A stretch of DNA of 64,000 nt, taken from Herbaspirillum sp. Sphag64 (GTDB lineage Bacteria > Pseudomonadota > Gammaproteobacteria > Burkholderiales > Burkholderiaceae_D). The position numbers and the translations under genes are program-made. Below are positions 25,759-36,566 of this stretch, piece by piece. The notes beneath the pieces are model-generated. The model did not search any database, was not told the origin of the DNA, and saw only the letters and a list, made by a program, of their open reading frames with translations. The DNA lies in assembly GCF_014192645.1 (NCBI RefSeq), contig NZ_JACHYE010000007.1:124001-188000 (forward strand), in the 5' to 3' direction. The first letter of the stretch is position 1. Each line of letters starts with the position of its first letter.

Positions 25759-26573
25759 TAGAACCCCAGGCTATCGAGTAAGTCATCCACGTCATTCTGC
25801 TCCATGGCAGCACCTGGTGCCGAAGGGCCGCTCATCAGCTCCACTGGTTTTTCCATGGCGGCCTTGACTTCGGCTGGTGCGTTATCGCGCAGCAGCTGTG
25901 CCAGTTCGCGTTCGGCCACGGCTGTGATGCCAACGATTTTCTTGATCAATTGTCCAGTGATGTCCTGGAAGTCTTGTGCCATCATGATTTCAAGCATGCG
26001 GGCTTTTTCCACATCAGTGGAGATGACAACATCATTGGAGAAGGTCTTGGAGTCGTTGGCCAGACTCTTGAATTCATCGATAGACATCTGCCCGGCAAAC
26101 AGGCGGGTCCAACGCGCTTCAATATCCTTTGCCTTGCTGGCGAGCGCATCCTGGGCGGGCATGCCTGCATCAATCGAGTTGAGTACCTTGTTGGCAGCCT
26201 GCTCGGTCAGGGTGGCTACGTGTTCCAGACGACCCTGCGCATCGCCGATTTGCGAGGCAACATCAGACAGGGAACGGTCATAGCCAAGTTCGCGCATGGA
26301 GTCGTGTAGCAAGCGCACGATACCGCCCAGACGCTCGTACATGGGTTTGCCCGTCCCGTCTCCCCCCTCAGCAGCTTCCTGCCCTGGCTGTGCTGCTTGT
26401 GGTGCTGCGGCAGGTGCTACCGTTTCGGTATTGAGTGTATGAGCAGAAATTTCGTCGAATAATGCTTCGAGATCGGCCTCGCTGGCTGGAGCTGCAGGAG
26501 TTGCAGGTACCGGCGTAAGCTTCTGGGCAGAAATTTCGTCGAATAGTGCCTCTAAATCAACATCGTCACTCAT
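25758..26573 (-). CDS. cheZ: CheY-P phosphatase CheZ
   Basis: This protein of about 271 residues has the long helical CheZ core. The active-site stretch is MMAQDFQDITGQLIKK, with the catalytic Gln in the QDFQDITGQ signature. The C-terminal CheY-binding tail VDDLLDSLGF is nearly identical to that of enteric CheZ. The N-terminus is unusual: DLEALFDEISA occurs twice, at about residues 6-16 and 34-44, separated by an Ala/Pro-rich spacer. The start at 26573 (MSDDVDLEALF) is preferred over 26594. It forms a two-gene unit with cheA. Confidence 0.92.
   Translation of the reverse strand: MSDDVDLEALFDEISAQKLTPVPATPAAPASEADLEALFDEISAHTLNTETVAPAAAPQAAQPGQEAAEGGDGTGKPMYERLGGIVRLLHDSMRELGYDRSLSDVASQIGDAQGRLEHVATLTEQAANKVLNSIDAGMPAQDALASKAKDIEARWTRLFAGQMSIDEFKSLANDSKTFSNDVVISTDVEKARMLEIMMAQDFQDITGQLIKKIVGITAVAERELAQLLRDNAPAEVKAAMEKPVELMSGPSAPGAAMEQNDVDDLLDSLGF
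26443..26545. repeat. Direct repeat inside cheZ
   Basis: An identical 19-bp sequence, GCAGAAATTTCGTCGAATA, occurs at 26443-26461 and again at 26527-26545, 84 bases apart and in frame. It encodes the two copies of the DLEALFDEISA motif. Flanking bases have diverged at third positions, so the duplication is not very recent. Confidence 0.9.
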
Positions 26574-27019
26574 GATCTTGGTATCTCCATACAAATTTGG
26601 TGCCTTACTGGCTTGCGCCGCGCGGCAGAACTATCGGTCACAGCTGCATTACTTGGTTCGACGAGGCGGCTCAGTAATAAAAAGCTCCTGTTCTAACAGA
26701 TGATTTTTGGTAGAGGACAGCGTTGATCTGATTTTCCCCAAATGAATGAAATCTTAAGCGCATACGTTAAGCATATCGATATCTGTCGATGAATAAATAG
26801 AAATTTAACTTATTTTCCATCTTATCTATGCCTAGATACAACCCAGCTATTCTTTCGGGTCGATTATATGCTCCAGTCAGACTAGGGCGTCGTATAAAAA
26901 GTGAGGAAAAATAGTATTTTGACGAGATTGTAGCTGGCAACAAGGTCAAATGTTGCTTATTGGTAATTTTTGTGACCTGGCGGTGTGGAACCGCCAAGTG
27001 CGGAGGTCTCTGATCGGGC
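26574..27019. other. Intergenic region upstream of cheZ and downstream of panC
   Basis: This 446-base gap is AT-richer than its surroundings. It contains two direct TTAAGC copies 13 bases apart (26754-26759 and 26767-26772), followed by the palindrome ATATCGATAT (26773-26782). A small hairpin (TGGCGG 26978-26983 with CCGCCA 26991-26996) could be a weak panC terminator on the minus strand. I saw no convincing sigma-28 or sigma-70 promoter for cheZ-cheA and no believable gene. Confidence 0.5.
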
Positions 27020-28785
<1,766 letters not shown>

Positions 28786-28794
28786 ACCGGGAGA

Positions 28795-29001
28795 TCAGTG
28801 GTTTTGATACACGTAAGACTGTTGCTTGACCCGGGACGCTTGCTCACGGGCGACCTTGTCCAGATCGATGGGGGCCTTGTCCCAGAGTAACGCACGTCCG
28901 GCGCGCTGTTGTTCTTCCAGTTGTGGGTTCTTTTGCTTGAGTTCGGCGATGAACTTGGTGGCTTCGGATTCGTATTTCTTTGACACTTTGTGAAATAGCA
29001 T
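28795..29001 (-). CDS. DUF3460 small protein
   Basis: This 68-residue charged protein (MLFHKVSKKYESEATKFIAE at the N-terminus, then LWDKAPIDLDKVAREQA) has no membrane segment or signal. It matches DUF3460, a family I recall as lying upstream of scpA in betaproteobacteria; the function is unknown. The ATG at 29001 has AGGAAAAAAC upstream. A longer frame reaching 29118 lacks such a site. It is very likely co-transcribed with scpA. Confidence 0.82.
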   Translation of the reverse strand: MLFHKVSKKYESEATKFIAELKQKNPQLEEQQRAGRALLWDKAPIDLDKVAREQASRVKQQSYVYQNH

Positions 29002-29137
29002 GTTTTTTCCTGGTGAATCTGATAAACCGGGACAACTTCCGGCGACAGGCAGTATTTTACTCTGTCTTTGCATCGAATTTACCAGCCATTGGAGGGCGAA
29101 CAATGTTGGCGCTGGCAAAACCGGTTTCGATTGCCGT

Positions 29138-30847
29138 TCAGGGTGGGTTGAAAGAGTCGCTCAAGCTTGACTCGGGCGGTTGAGTTGGCTTGGTGCGACC
29201 GAATTCATGCTTTTTCATGCGGCTCTTACGCAGCAGGCCGGCATCATCCAGTACCGGATAGGCGCTGGCGCAGAACAGCGAATGCATGCGGCGCATATCG
29301 CTGATGAGATCCAGATGTAACGAGCTGGTCTCAATACTTTGCTGGGTTTCACCTGCCAGACGGATCAGGTGGGTTTGTGCATAGGCACGCTCCAGATCAC
29401 GGAAGGCTTCTTTTTCAGCCAGCAGCTTCTGAGCGCTCTTGATATCGCCGTTGAGAAATACTGATAGGCCCAGTTGCAGGCTGGCCACCAGACGTGCATG
29501 CATGTCGCTGACTTCTCGCATTCCTGCATCTGAGAAGCTGCGTTGCGGGGCGATTTTCTTGCTTTCGATACCCTTGACGATGCGCTCGATGATGTCGCCA
29601 GCCTGCTCAAGATTGATCGTCATGGTGACGATGCTGGTCCAGCGCCGCACTTCCTTCTCATTGAGCTCTTCGCGCGAGACGCGTGCCAGATACATTTTGA
29701 CTGCGGTGTAGAGTTTGTCTACATGGTGGTCAAGCTGGCGAATCTGTTGTGCGCGCAGTAGGTCATTGTCACGAATGACGGGCAACAGATTGAGCAACAT
29801 TTTTTCGATCAGATCACCAATACGCAGCGCCTCGCGCGATGCGTTGGCCAGCGCCAGCGAAGGGGTTTCAATGGCGCCCGGATCAAGATGACGGGCGCTG
29901 ATCGTATCCTCGTCGTCCTTTTGAGTCTCTGGTAGCAGGCGCGTACAAAGACGCGACATGGGTTCAACTAGCGGTAGCAGTAGCAGACAGCGGGCGCTGT
30001 TGTACAGCACGTGAAAGGCCACGACACCCAGATGCAGGTCATGCGTGAGCAGGGTAATCCATAGTTCCAGCGGATTGATGAAGGGCAGGGCGATGACGGC
30101 ACCCGACAGACGAAACAGCATGCTGCCCAGCGCCACCCGACGGCCTGCGACGTTCTGGCTGGCTGCGGTGAGCAGTGCCAGTATGCCGCTGCCGAGGTTG
30201 GCACCGATCGTCAGGCACAACGCTACTTTCAATGAAATGATGCCGGAACTGGCCAGGGTTGCTGCCAATAAAACCGCTGCTAGGCTGGAATACGTCATCA
30301 TGGCAAAAACGGCGCCAATCAGTGCATCCAGCGTGACGTCCCCCGTCAGTGTTGAAAACAGGACCTTGATGCCGGGGCCCTGCATGATTGGTTGCGTAGC
30401 GTTGCCGATCATCTGCAGTGCCAGCAGAATCAGGCCGAGTCCGATGACTGCGCGCGCCAGACGTCCGGAAAGATTGTGGCGACGCGGCAGATAAACGACG
30501 ACGCCGCCAAAGATCAGTAGCGGCGACAGCCAGGACAGGTCAAAGCTCAATACCCCAGTCATCAGAGCGGTACCAACATCGGCGCCGAGCATGATAGTCA
30601 GCGCCGGTGTCAGTCCGACCAGGCCTTGTGCCACGAATGAGCAGACAATCACGGCAGTGGCGTTGCTGCTCTGGACCAGACTGGTCACCCCGAGCCCTGC
30701 CAGAAATGCCAGACTGCGGCGCTTGATGCTGGTGCTCAGGATACGTCGCAATTGCGCGCCGTAGACGCGCAGTATGTCGGACCGCACGATATGCGTACCC
30801 CATACCAGCAAGGCGAGGGCTGACAGTAAATTAAGCAGGGTGGTCAT
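29138..30847 (-). CDS. Na/Pi cotransporter family protein with PhoU-like C-terminal domain
   Basis: This 569-residue protein has two parts. The N-terminal half has about eight to nine membrane helices with the duplicated SLVQSSNATAVIV / MTYSSLAAVLLAATL (QSS-type) motifs of Na+-dependent phosphate cotransporters. Residues about 330-550 form a soluble helical PhoU-like domain (TMTINLEQAGDIIERIVKGI). Such fused NptA-type proteins import phosphate or sense it. No pst or pho genes are close, and regulation is not visible. Confidence 0.88.
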   Translation of the reverse strand: MTTLLNLLSALALLVWGTHIVRSDILRVYGAQLRRILSTSIKRRSLAFLAGLGVTSLVQSSNATAVIVCSFVAQGLVGLTPALTIMLGADVGTALMTGVLSFDLSWLSPLLIFGGVVVYLPRRHNLSGRLARAVIGLGLILLALQMIGNATQPIMQGPGIKVLFSTLTGDVTLDALIGAVFAMMTYSSLAAVLLAATLASSGIISLKVALCLTIGANLGSGILALLTAASQNVAGRRVALGSMLFRLSGAVIALPFINPLELWITLLTHDLHLGVVAFHVLYNSARCLLLLPLVEPMSRLCTRLLPETQKDDEDTISARHLDPGAIETPSLALANASREALRIGDLIEKMLLNLLPVIRDNDLLRAQQIRQLDHHVDKLYTAVKMYLARVSREELNEKEVRRWTSIVTMTINLEQAGDIIERIVKGIESKKIAPQRSFSDAGMREVSDMHARLVASLQLGLSVFLNGDIKSAQKLLAEKEAFRDLERAYAQTHLIRLAGETQQSIETSSLHLDLISDMRRMHSLFCASAYPVLDDAGLLRKSRMKKHEFGRTKPTQPPESSLSDSFNPP

Positions 30848-30877
30848 GGCAGGATGTCAGCAGTAATGGAGAACAGA

Positions 30878-32434
30878 CTATGAAACAGTCTCTGCTGGTA
30901 CTTTAGCATGACCGAAATAGTCGACGAACCAAACACTGAATTCATCGCGCTGCTCTTGCGTCATGTGCAGGCCACACTTGGTGCGGCGCCACAAAATGTC
31001 GTCCGGTTCCACGGCCCATTCATGGGTAACCAGATAGGCGACCTCACGCTCGACCAGCCCTCCACCGAAGTTGCGGCCCAGATCAGCGGTGCTGACTGCA
31101 TCTTGCAGGATACGCGTTACGTGCCGGCCATGTCGGTTAAACAGGTGGGTTAGCAACTGGCTATCCAGCTTGCTGTATTTTTGCTTCAGCAACGCCAGTT
31201 CCTGAGTGCGGTTCTGGCGCTTGAATTCACCGCCGGGCAGTGCTTCGGTCTGGCTCCATGGGCCTTTTTTGGTGCGCGTCCAAGGCGCCAGTTTTTCGAG
31301 CACCGATTCGGCCAGACGGCGGTAGGTGGTGATCTTGCCACCGTACACCGACACACAGGGGATGTTGTCGCTGTCTTGCAATACCAGCGTGTAATCGCGG
31401 GTTACCGCCGAAGGGTTGTCGGATTCGTCATCAAACAGCGGGCGCACACCGGCGTAGCGCCAGACAATGTCCTTCTGCGCGATCGGCTTGGCCAGATACT
31501 GATTCACCGCACGCAGCAGGTAATGCTCTTCCTCGACGCTGATATGCGCTCCTTTGTCCATGTTCTCCTGTGGTACATCGGTGGTGCCGATCAGGGTGTA
31601 GTTGTCTTCGTAAGGAATCATGAAGACGATGCGCTTATCGTCGTTTTGCAGGATATACGCATGCTCGCCCTGGAACAGTCTGGGCACCACGATATGGCTG
31701 CCACGCACCAGTTTGACAGCAGCATGGGTAGCGCCAGGCTCGGCTGGGTTAAGCATGCTATCGAGTTTGGCAACCCATGGGCCAGCGCTGTTGACCATGG
31801 CGCGGGCACTGAGTTGCTGACGTTCACCGGTCAGCGTGTTTTCCAGCTCACATTGCCAGGTTTTGCTGGCCGCATCGCGATGCGCACTGACCAGTCGCGT
31901 ACGGGCCAGAATATTGGTGCCATGTTGCTGTGCACTCTGCAGATTCAGGATGACCAGACGGGCATCATCAACCCAGGCATCCGAGTAGGCAAAACCCTTG
32001 GTAATGTCCTTGCGCAGGCCGCTCGGTGCGGCCATACGGTCGAGTGCGATTGCCTGTGAATGTGGCAAGCTGATGCGACCACCGATATGGTCATACAGCC
32101 ACAGGCCGAGGCGGATCATCCAGCCCGGGCGCAAGCCTTTGACATGGGGCATCACGAAGCGTAAAGGCCAGGAAATGTGTGGTGCGATATTGAGCAGATG
32201 CTCGCGCTCGGCCAATGCTTCTGCCACCAGACGGAACTCGTAATATTCCAGGTAGCGCAGGCCACCGTGTATCAGCTTGGTACTGGCCGAAGAGGTCGCA
32301 CCGGCAAAGTCATTCTGTTCGCACAAGGCGACCGTCAGGCCGCGTCCGGCAGCGTCGCGCGCGATACCCGCGCCGTTGATGCCGCCGCCGATGATCAGCA
32401 GATCATAAGGTTGCGCTGTACTCGAAGTAGTCAT
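30878..32434 (-). CDS. glpD: Aerobic glycerol-3-phosphate dehydrogenase GlpD
   Basis: This 518-residue FAD enzyme oxidises glycerol-3-phosphate to dihydroxyacetone phosphate and passes electrons to the quinone pool at the inner membrane. The FAD-binding motif is DLLIIGGGINGAGIARDAA near the N-terminus. Further blocks are SSASTKLIHGGLRYLEYYEF and SVYGGKITTYRRLAE. Its ATG overlaps the stop of the preceding SorC-type regulator as ATGA, which points to coupled expression. No glpK, glpF or glpR is in the window. Confidence 0.95.
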   Translation of the reverse strand: MTTSSTAQPYDLLIIGGGINGAGIARDAAGRGLTVALCEQNDFAGATSSASTKLIHGGLRYLEYYEFRLVAEALAEREHLLNIAPHISWPLRFVMPHVKGLRPGWMIRLGLWLYDHIGGRISLPHSQAIALDRMAAPSGLRKDITKGFAYSDAWVDDARLVILNLQSAQQHGTNILARTRLVSAHRDAASKTWQCELENTLTGERQQLSARAMVNSAGPWVAKLDSMLNPAEPGATHAAVKLVRGSHIVVPRLFQGEHAYILQNDDKRIVFMIPYEDNYTLIGTTDVPQENMDKGAHISVEEEHYLLRAVNQYLAKPIAQKDIVWRYAGVRPLFDDESDNPSAVTRDYTLVLQDSDNIPCVSVYGGKITTYRRLAESVLEKLAPWTRTKKGPWSQTEALPGGEFKRQNRTQELALLKQKYSKLDSQLLTHLFNRHGRHVTRILQDAVSTADLGRNFGGGLVEREVAYLVTHEWAVEPDDILWRRTKCGLHMTQEQRDEFSVWFVDYFGHAKVPAETVS

Positions 32435-33477
32435 GTTCTGGCTCGTCGTTGGTGGTTGTCAGTGTGGAGTGCTTGGGTATTGCTGTCTTGTTTGGAGTTG
32501 GCTTCCTGCTCAAGCTCTTGCACCAAGAGCCTGGCGGTCGGTTCATCGATCATCAGTTCGTTGATGTAGCCGCCATGCAAGGCAGCGCGTAGTCCGGCGA
32601 TCTTGCTCTTGCCGCTGACGACGCAGATGGCATGGGCGGCATGTTGAAAGCGATCCAGATCCGGGCCGCTGCTACGGGCATTCAAGGCAATATCACGCCA
32701 GCTGCCGTCAGCACGGAAAAAGACCGTCGCAATATCGGCAATGACGCCATCTTTGCGAATGCCGTCCAGATCATCCTGATCGAGGTAGCCAGCGGTGTGG
32801 ATATGGCTGTAACTGCCGCTGTCGGTGGTGCCGATACTAAACAGCAGTATCGTGGCATTGTCTTGCAACTCCCGGATCGCCTTGATGCTGCGCTCGCGCC
32901 ACAGCGCGGTGCGGGTATCGGCATAATCGAAAAACGCTGGCACTGGCAGGCTGTGTGCGCGCGCGCCGTAGTTCTGGGCAAACCGGGTCACAATCGATTC
33001 GCCGAAGGTGTTGACGATGTTGGTACCGGATCCGGAGCCATTGAGCTGGACTACTTCAACACCGTGTACCGATTTGGCGCTGAGATTGTCGGCGATGGCG
33101 GCAACCGTCTTGCCCCAGGCTAGTCCGATGACAGTTGATGGCTGTACCAGTGTATTGAGATAGGCCGCCGTGTGGGCGGCCACGCGCTGCATGTTGTCGC
33201 TTTCGCTGCCGGTGGCAGGTACTGGCACGACTTGCACTGAACGTAATGGATAGTGGGCACGAATGCTGGCTTCCAGATTGCCTGAGAACTCTTGGGGATC
33301 ATGAACGCGGATTTCGACCAGGCCTTTTTCCATGGCGTAGGACAGTAAGCGCGACACGGTGGCGCGCGAAGTGCCCATTTCTTCTGCGATGGCGGCGGTG
33401 GTCATGTTCTGAAAGTAATACAGACGCGCCACGCGCACGGCAGAAAGGGCAATGTCCTGACGATCTCCTGTAGCCAT
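32431..33477 (-). CDS. SorC/DeoR family sugar-binding transcriptional regulator
   Basis: This protein of about 348 residues has an N-terminal helix-turn-helix (NMTTAAIAEEMGTSRATVSR), then the SorC C-terminal sugar-phosphate-binding domain (VIGLAWGKTVAAIADNL; VVQLNGSGSGTNIV; FSIGTTDSGS). The start at 33477 (MATGDRQDIALSAVRVA) is preferred to 33558. It overlaps glpD by four bases. Inference: it controls glpD and senses a polyol phosphate such as glycerol-3-phosphate. A GlpR/DeoR repressor is more usual for this job. Confidence 0.88.
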   Translation of the reverse strand: MATGDRQDIALSAVRVARLYYFQNMTTAAIAEEMGTSRATVSRLLSYAMEKGLVEIRVHDPQEFSGNLEASIRAHYPLRSVQVVPVPATGSESDNMQRVAAHTAAYLNTLVQPSTVIGLAWGKTVAAIADNLSAKSVHGVEVVQLNGSGSGTNIVNTFGESIVTRFAQNYGARAHSLPVPAFFDYADTRTALWRERSIKAIRELQDNATILLFSIGTTDSGSYSHIHTAGYLDQDDLDGIRKDGVIADIATVFFRADGSWRDIALNARSSGPDLDRFQHAAHAICVVSGKSKIAGLRAALHGGYINELMIDEPTARLLVQELEQEANSKQDSNTQALHTDNHQRRART

Positions 33478-33630
33478 TTTTCGGATTAAGCCTCGATTGA
33501 ACAAGTGTGCACTGCGTTTGAACGTTTGTACAATACGCGAAAGTATTTGAGAAATCAAGCGCGCGCAACGATGCAGCGCAACATGCTGTTAGTGCGAGCG
33601 GGTCTTAAAAAATGAGGGAAATGAGAGGGC

Positions 33631-33655
33631 TTGAGCGAAGAAGGCTCAATTTTTA
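33631..33655 (+). terminator. Weak hairpin with T-run
   Basis: TTGAGC (33631-33636) pairs with GCTCAA (33644-33649), followed by TTTTT on the plus strand. It lies in the 200-base gap between an acetyltransferase gene and the SorC regulator, both on the minus strand, so no plus-strand gene ends here. It may act on readthrough or antisense RNA, or be chance. Confidence 0.3.
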
Positions 33656-33680
33656 CTAATTTGGCGTGATGCAGGTGTGG

Positions 33681-34175
33681 TTAGGCAATTTGTTGCAGCG
33701 AGCGTCGCATAACAATAGGCGCCGGTTCAAGCGGATTGGCGTAGCGATAATGCAGCTCGGGAGCGATCTTGAAGCCGAATTCAGCGTAGAACTCGAGTAG
33801 GCGAGGCTGATCCGAGCGAACTGCCAGTCGGAGTTCTTGTACACCGACGTTGCTTGCCTGTTGCGTTATCTTTGTCATGAGCAACTTGGATAGCTGCTTG
33901 CCACGATACTGAGGGAGGATGCCCAAGCGCAGGATTTCCCAAATGGTAGGATCTTCAGGCATCGGCAGCCAGCGCAGCGAACCGATCGCCGTGTCTTTAT
34001 CCTGTATTACCAGTGCACCGCCTTCCCGCAAGTCGTTTGCGACCCGTTCGGTCCCCTCGCGGTGCCCGCTGGAGCTAGGAGCAACCTTGCCGGACCAGCT
34101 CTTGCGCGTCAATTCGGCGATCAGCTCAGCGTCTTCGGTAGTGGCGAAACGAATGGTGGGCTCAGTGGATGTCAT
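33681..34175 (-). CDS. GNAT family N-acetyltransferase
   Basis: This single-domain acetyltransferase is about 164 residues from the ATG at 34175 (MTSTEPTIRFATTEDAELIA). The acetyl-CoA binding stretch is RLGILPQYRGKQLSKLLMTK. The C-terminal LRLAVRSDQPRLLEFYAEFGFKI is also typical of GNAT enzymes. An ATG at 34190 or a frame start at 34298 overlapping metG are alternatives. It lies 95 bases downstream of metG on the same strand. Substrate unknown. Confidence 0.82.
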   Translation of the reverse strand: MTSTEPTIRFATTEDAELIAELTRKSWSGKVAPSSSGHREGTERVANDLREGGALVIQDKDTAIGSLRWLPMPEDPTIWEILRLGILPQYRGKQLSKLLMTKITQQASNVGVQELRLAVRSDQPRLLEFYAEFGFKIAPELHYRYANPLEPAPIVMRRSLQQIA

Positions 34176-34269
34176 GTAAAGCGCGGTCATGCCAGAAATG
34201 TTTGCCTTGTGCCGCCACAGCACGGTGGCTGGTGGCGGCGTTCGAGCGATGTCAAGGAGGGTAATTACC

Positions 34270-36342
34270 TCAACGTACCCGCATCCCAGGTTCTGCACCT
34301 GGCCACGGGTTCAGTACATAGATTCCCGGATTCGATTTTTCATCCTTGGCGGAAGCCGCCAAGACCATGCCTTCAGAGATGCCGAATTTCATCTTGCGCG
34401 GCGCCAGATTGGCAACCATCACGGTCAGCTTGCCAACCAGCTCTTCCGGCTTGTAGGCCGAGGCGATGCCAGAGAACACGTTGCGGGTCTTGCCTTCGCC
34501 TGCATCAAGTGTCAGTCGCAACAGCTTGGTCGATCCTTCGACCGCTTCGCAGTTCACAATCTTGGCAATGCGCAGATCGATTTTAGCAAAGTCATCGATA
34601 CTGATTTCAGGTGCCAGTTCTTCCATCGCTGTGCTGTTTTCAGAGCTCGATGGCGCAACTGGTGCAGCCGCTTCTGGCGCATCGAACAGGGCATCCAGCA
34701 TCTTGGGATCGACGCGTTGCATCAGGTGGGCATAGGTATTGATGGTATGGCCATCGGCCAGTGCGGTCTGTACATCAAGCCAGCGCAAAGGTGCAACATT
34801 GAGGAAGCCTTCGACCTGGGCTGCCAGTTGCGGCAGCACCGGCTTCAGATAGACGGTGAGCAGGCGGAAGGCTTCCAGCAAGCGGCTGCAGACTTCATGC
34901 AGTTGCGCGTCCTTGCTGCTGTCCTTGGCCAGTTCCCAGGGTTTGTTGGCATCGACAAAGGCATTGATGATGTCAGCCTGTTCCATCACCGCACGCAGTG
35001 CCTTGCCATATTCGCGTTGTTCATAGAGTGCCTGGATATCGGTGGCGACACCGCGCAGACGTGCCAGGAAGGCATCATCCGCATTGGCCCACTGCATGCT
35101 CAATTTACCGTCAAAGCGCTTGGCAATGAAGCCGGCGGCGCGGCTGGCGATGTTGACGTACTTGCCGATCAGGTCGGCATTGACGCGGGCTACGAAGTCG
35201 TCTGGATTGAAGTCGACGTCCTCGACCTTGGCATTGAGCTTCGCGGCAATGTAGTAGCGCAGCCATTCAGGGTTCATGCCGATGTCCAGATAGCGTAGTG
35301 GCGAAATACCTGTGCCGCGTGATTTGGACATCTTTTCGCCGCTGACGGTGATGAAACCGTGCGCGAAGACATTGTTCGGGACCTTGCGACCGGCAAACTT
35401 CAGCATAGCTGGCCAGAACAGGGTATGGAAATAGGTAATGTCCTTGCCGATAAAGTGATATTGCTCGGTCTTGTCGTCAGCCATGAAGGCATTGAAGTCG
35501 CGGCCGGTCTTGTCGAAATAGTTCTTCAGCGAGGCCAGGTAGCCGATCGGTGCATCCAGCCAGACATAGAAATATTTGCCTGGTGTATCGGGAATTTCGA
35601 TACCAAAATAGGGCGCGTCACGGCTGATATCCCAGTCACCGAGGCCACCTTCGCCATCCAGCCATTCCTTGGCCTTGTTGGCGACTTCCGGTTGCAGGCG
35701 ATTGTTGTCGAGTGCCCATTCGCGCAGAAAGGCGACGCATTTCGGATCTGACAGTTTGAAGAAAAAATGTTCGGACGACTTCATGACCGGCGTGGCACCA
35801 GACAAGGTCGAATACGGATTTTTGAGGTCGGTTGGCGCGTACACGGCACTACAGTTCTCACAGGAGTCGCCATATTGATCCTTGGTGCCGCATTTCGGGC
35901 ATTCGCCCTTGATGTAGCGATCCGGCAGGAACATGTTCTTGACCGGGTCAAAGAACTGTTCAATCGTCTTGCTGGTGATGAGCTTGGCATCATCACGCAG
36001 GGCGCGGTAGATTTCTTGCGACAGCTGGTGATTTTCGGTGCTATCTGTCGAGCTCCAGTTGTCGAAGGCAATATGGAAGCCGTCCAGATACTGCTTGCGA
36101 CCGGCGGCAATATTGGCCACGAACTGCTGCGGCGTGATGCCGGCCTTCTCGGCGGCAATCATGATCGGCGCACCGTGGGCATCATCTGCACCGACAAAAT
36201 GGACCTCATGGCCCTGCATTCGCTGGAACCGGACCCAGATGTCGGCCTGGATGTATTCCATGATGTGACCGATATGGAATGCACCGTTGGCGTAGGGGAG
36301 AGCGGTGGTGACGAACAATTGGCGTGGCGATGAGGTGCTCAT
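34270..36342 (-). CDS. metG: Methionyl-tRNA synthetase
   Basis: This enzyme of about 690 residues is a class I synthetase that charges tRNA-Met. It has the HIGH signature ([10 protein letters not shown], residues 23-26), a zinc knuckle with paired cysteines ([17 protein letters not shown]), and the KMSKS motif in [14 protein letters not shown]-terminal EMAP/tRNA-binding domain starts near [15 protein letters not shown], as in the long dimeric MetG form. The start at 36342 ([10 protein letters not shown]) is chosen over a TTG at 36348. It is divergent from apbC. Confidence 0.96.
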   Translation of the reverse strand: MSTSSPRQLFVTTALPYANGAFHIGHIMEYIQADIWVRFQRMQGHEVHFVGADDAHGAPIMIAAEKAGITPQQFVANIAAGRKQYLDGFHIAFDNWSSTDSTENHQLSQEIYRALRDDAKLITSKTIEQFFDPVKNMFLPDRYIKGECPKCGTKDQYGDSCENCSAVYAPTDLKNPYSTLSGATPVMKSSEHFFFKLSDPKCVAFLREWALDNNRLQPEVANKAKEWLDGEGGLGDWDISRDAPYFGIEIPDTPGKYFYVWLDAPIGYLASLKNYFDKTGRDFNAFMADDKTEQYHFIGKDITYFHTLFWPAMLKFAGRKVPNNVFAHGFITVSGEKMSKSRGTGISPLRYLDIGMNPEWLRYYIAAKLNAKVEDVDFNPDDFVARVNADLIGKYVNIASRAAGFIAKRFDGKLSMQWANADDAFLARLRGVATDIQALYEQREYGKALRAVMEQADIINAFVDANKPWELAKDSSKDAQLHEVCSRLLEAFRLLTVYLKPVLPQLAAQVEGFLNVAPLRWLDVQTALADGHTINTYAHLMQRVDPKMLDALFDAPEAAAPVAPSSSENSTAMEELAPEISIDDFAKIDLRIAKIVNCEAVEGSTKLLRLTLDAGEGKTRNVFSGIASAYKPEELVGKLTVMVANLAPRKMKFGISEGMVLAASAKDEKSNPGIYVLNPWPGAEPGMRVR

Positions 36343-36566
36343 TGGCAATGCGTACTGGTGGGTGGTGGGAAAAGTCCATCATTTTAGCAGCCGTGAACGT
36401 TTTGGCGCAGAGTGACCGAACAAACAGACCCGCTGTGCAGGGCGTCTCATGGTTTTTGAGGCGTGTTTGATGTGCTGTTGGTAATTTTTTGCAGGTTGCC
36501 GCAATGCTGTCTCTGCTTCCCTGGCGCGATTGGTTTAGACTTGCGGGTGTCTTTCAAGGAGAAGTA

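Noticed and set aside
26595-26720. Possible sigma-28 promoter for cheZ-cheA
   Set aside because: A GACCGATAG-like -10 is present on the minus strand, but the matching -35 is poor; not strong enough to annotate.
26767-26997. 76-codon open frame on the minus strand upstream of cheZ
   Set aside because: It is in AT-rich intergenic DNA, has no good ribosome-binding site and shows no recognisable sequence.
34189-35298. 369-codon open frame on the plus strand
   Set aside because: It is antisense to metG, with many Cys, His and Gln residues typical of shadow translation and no domain.
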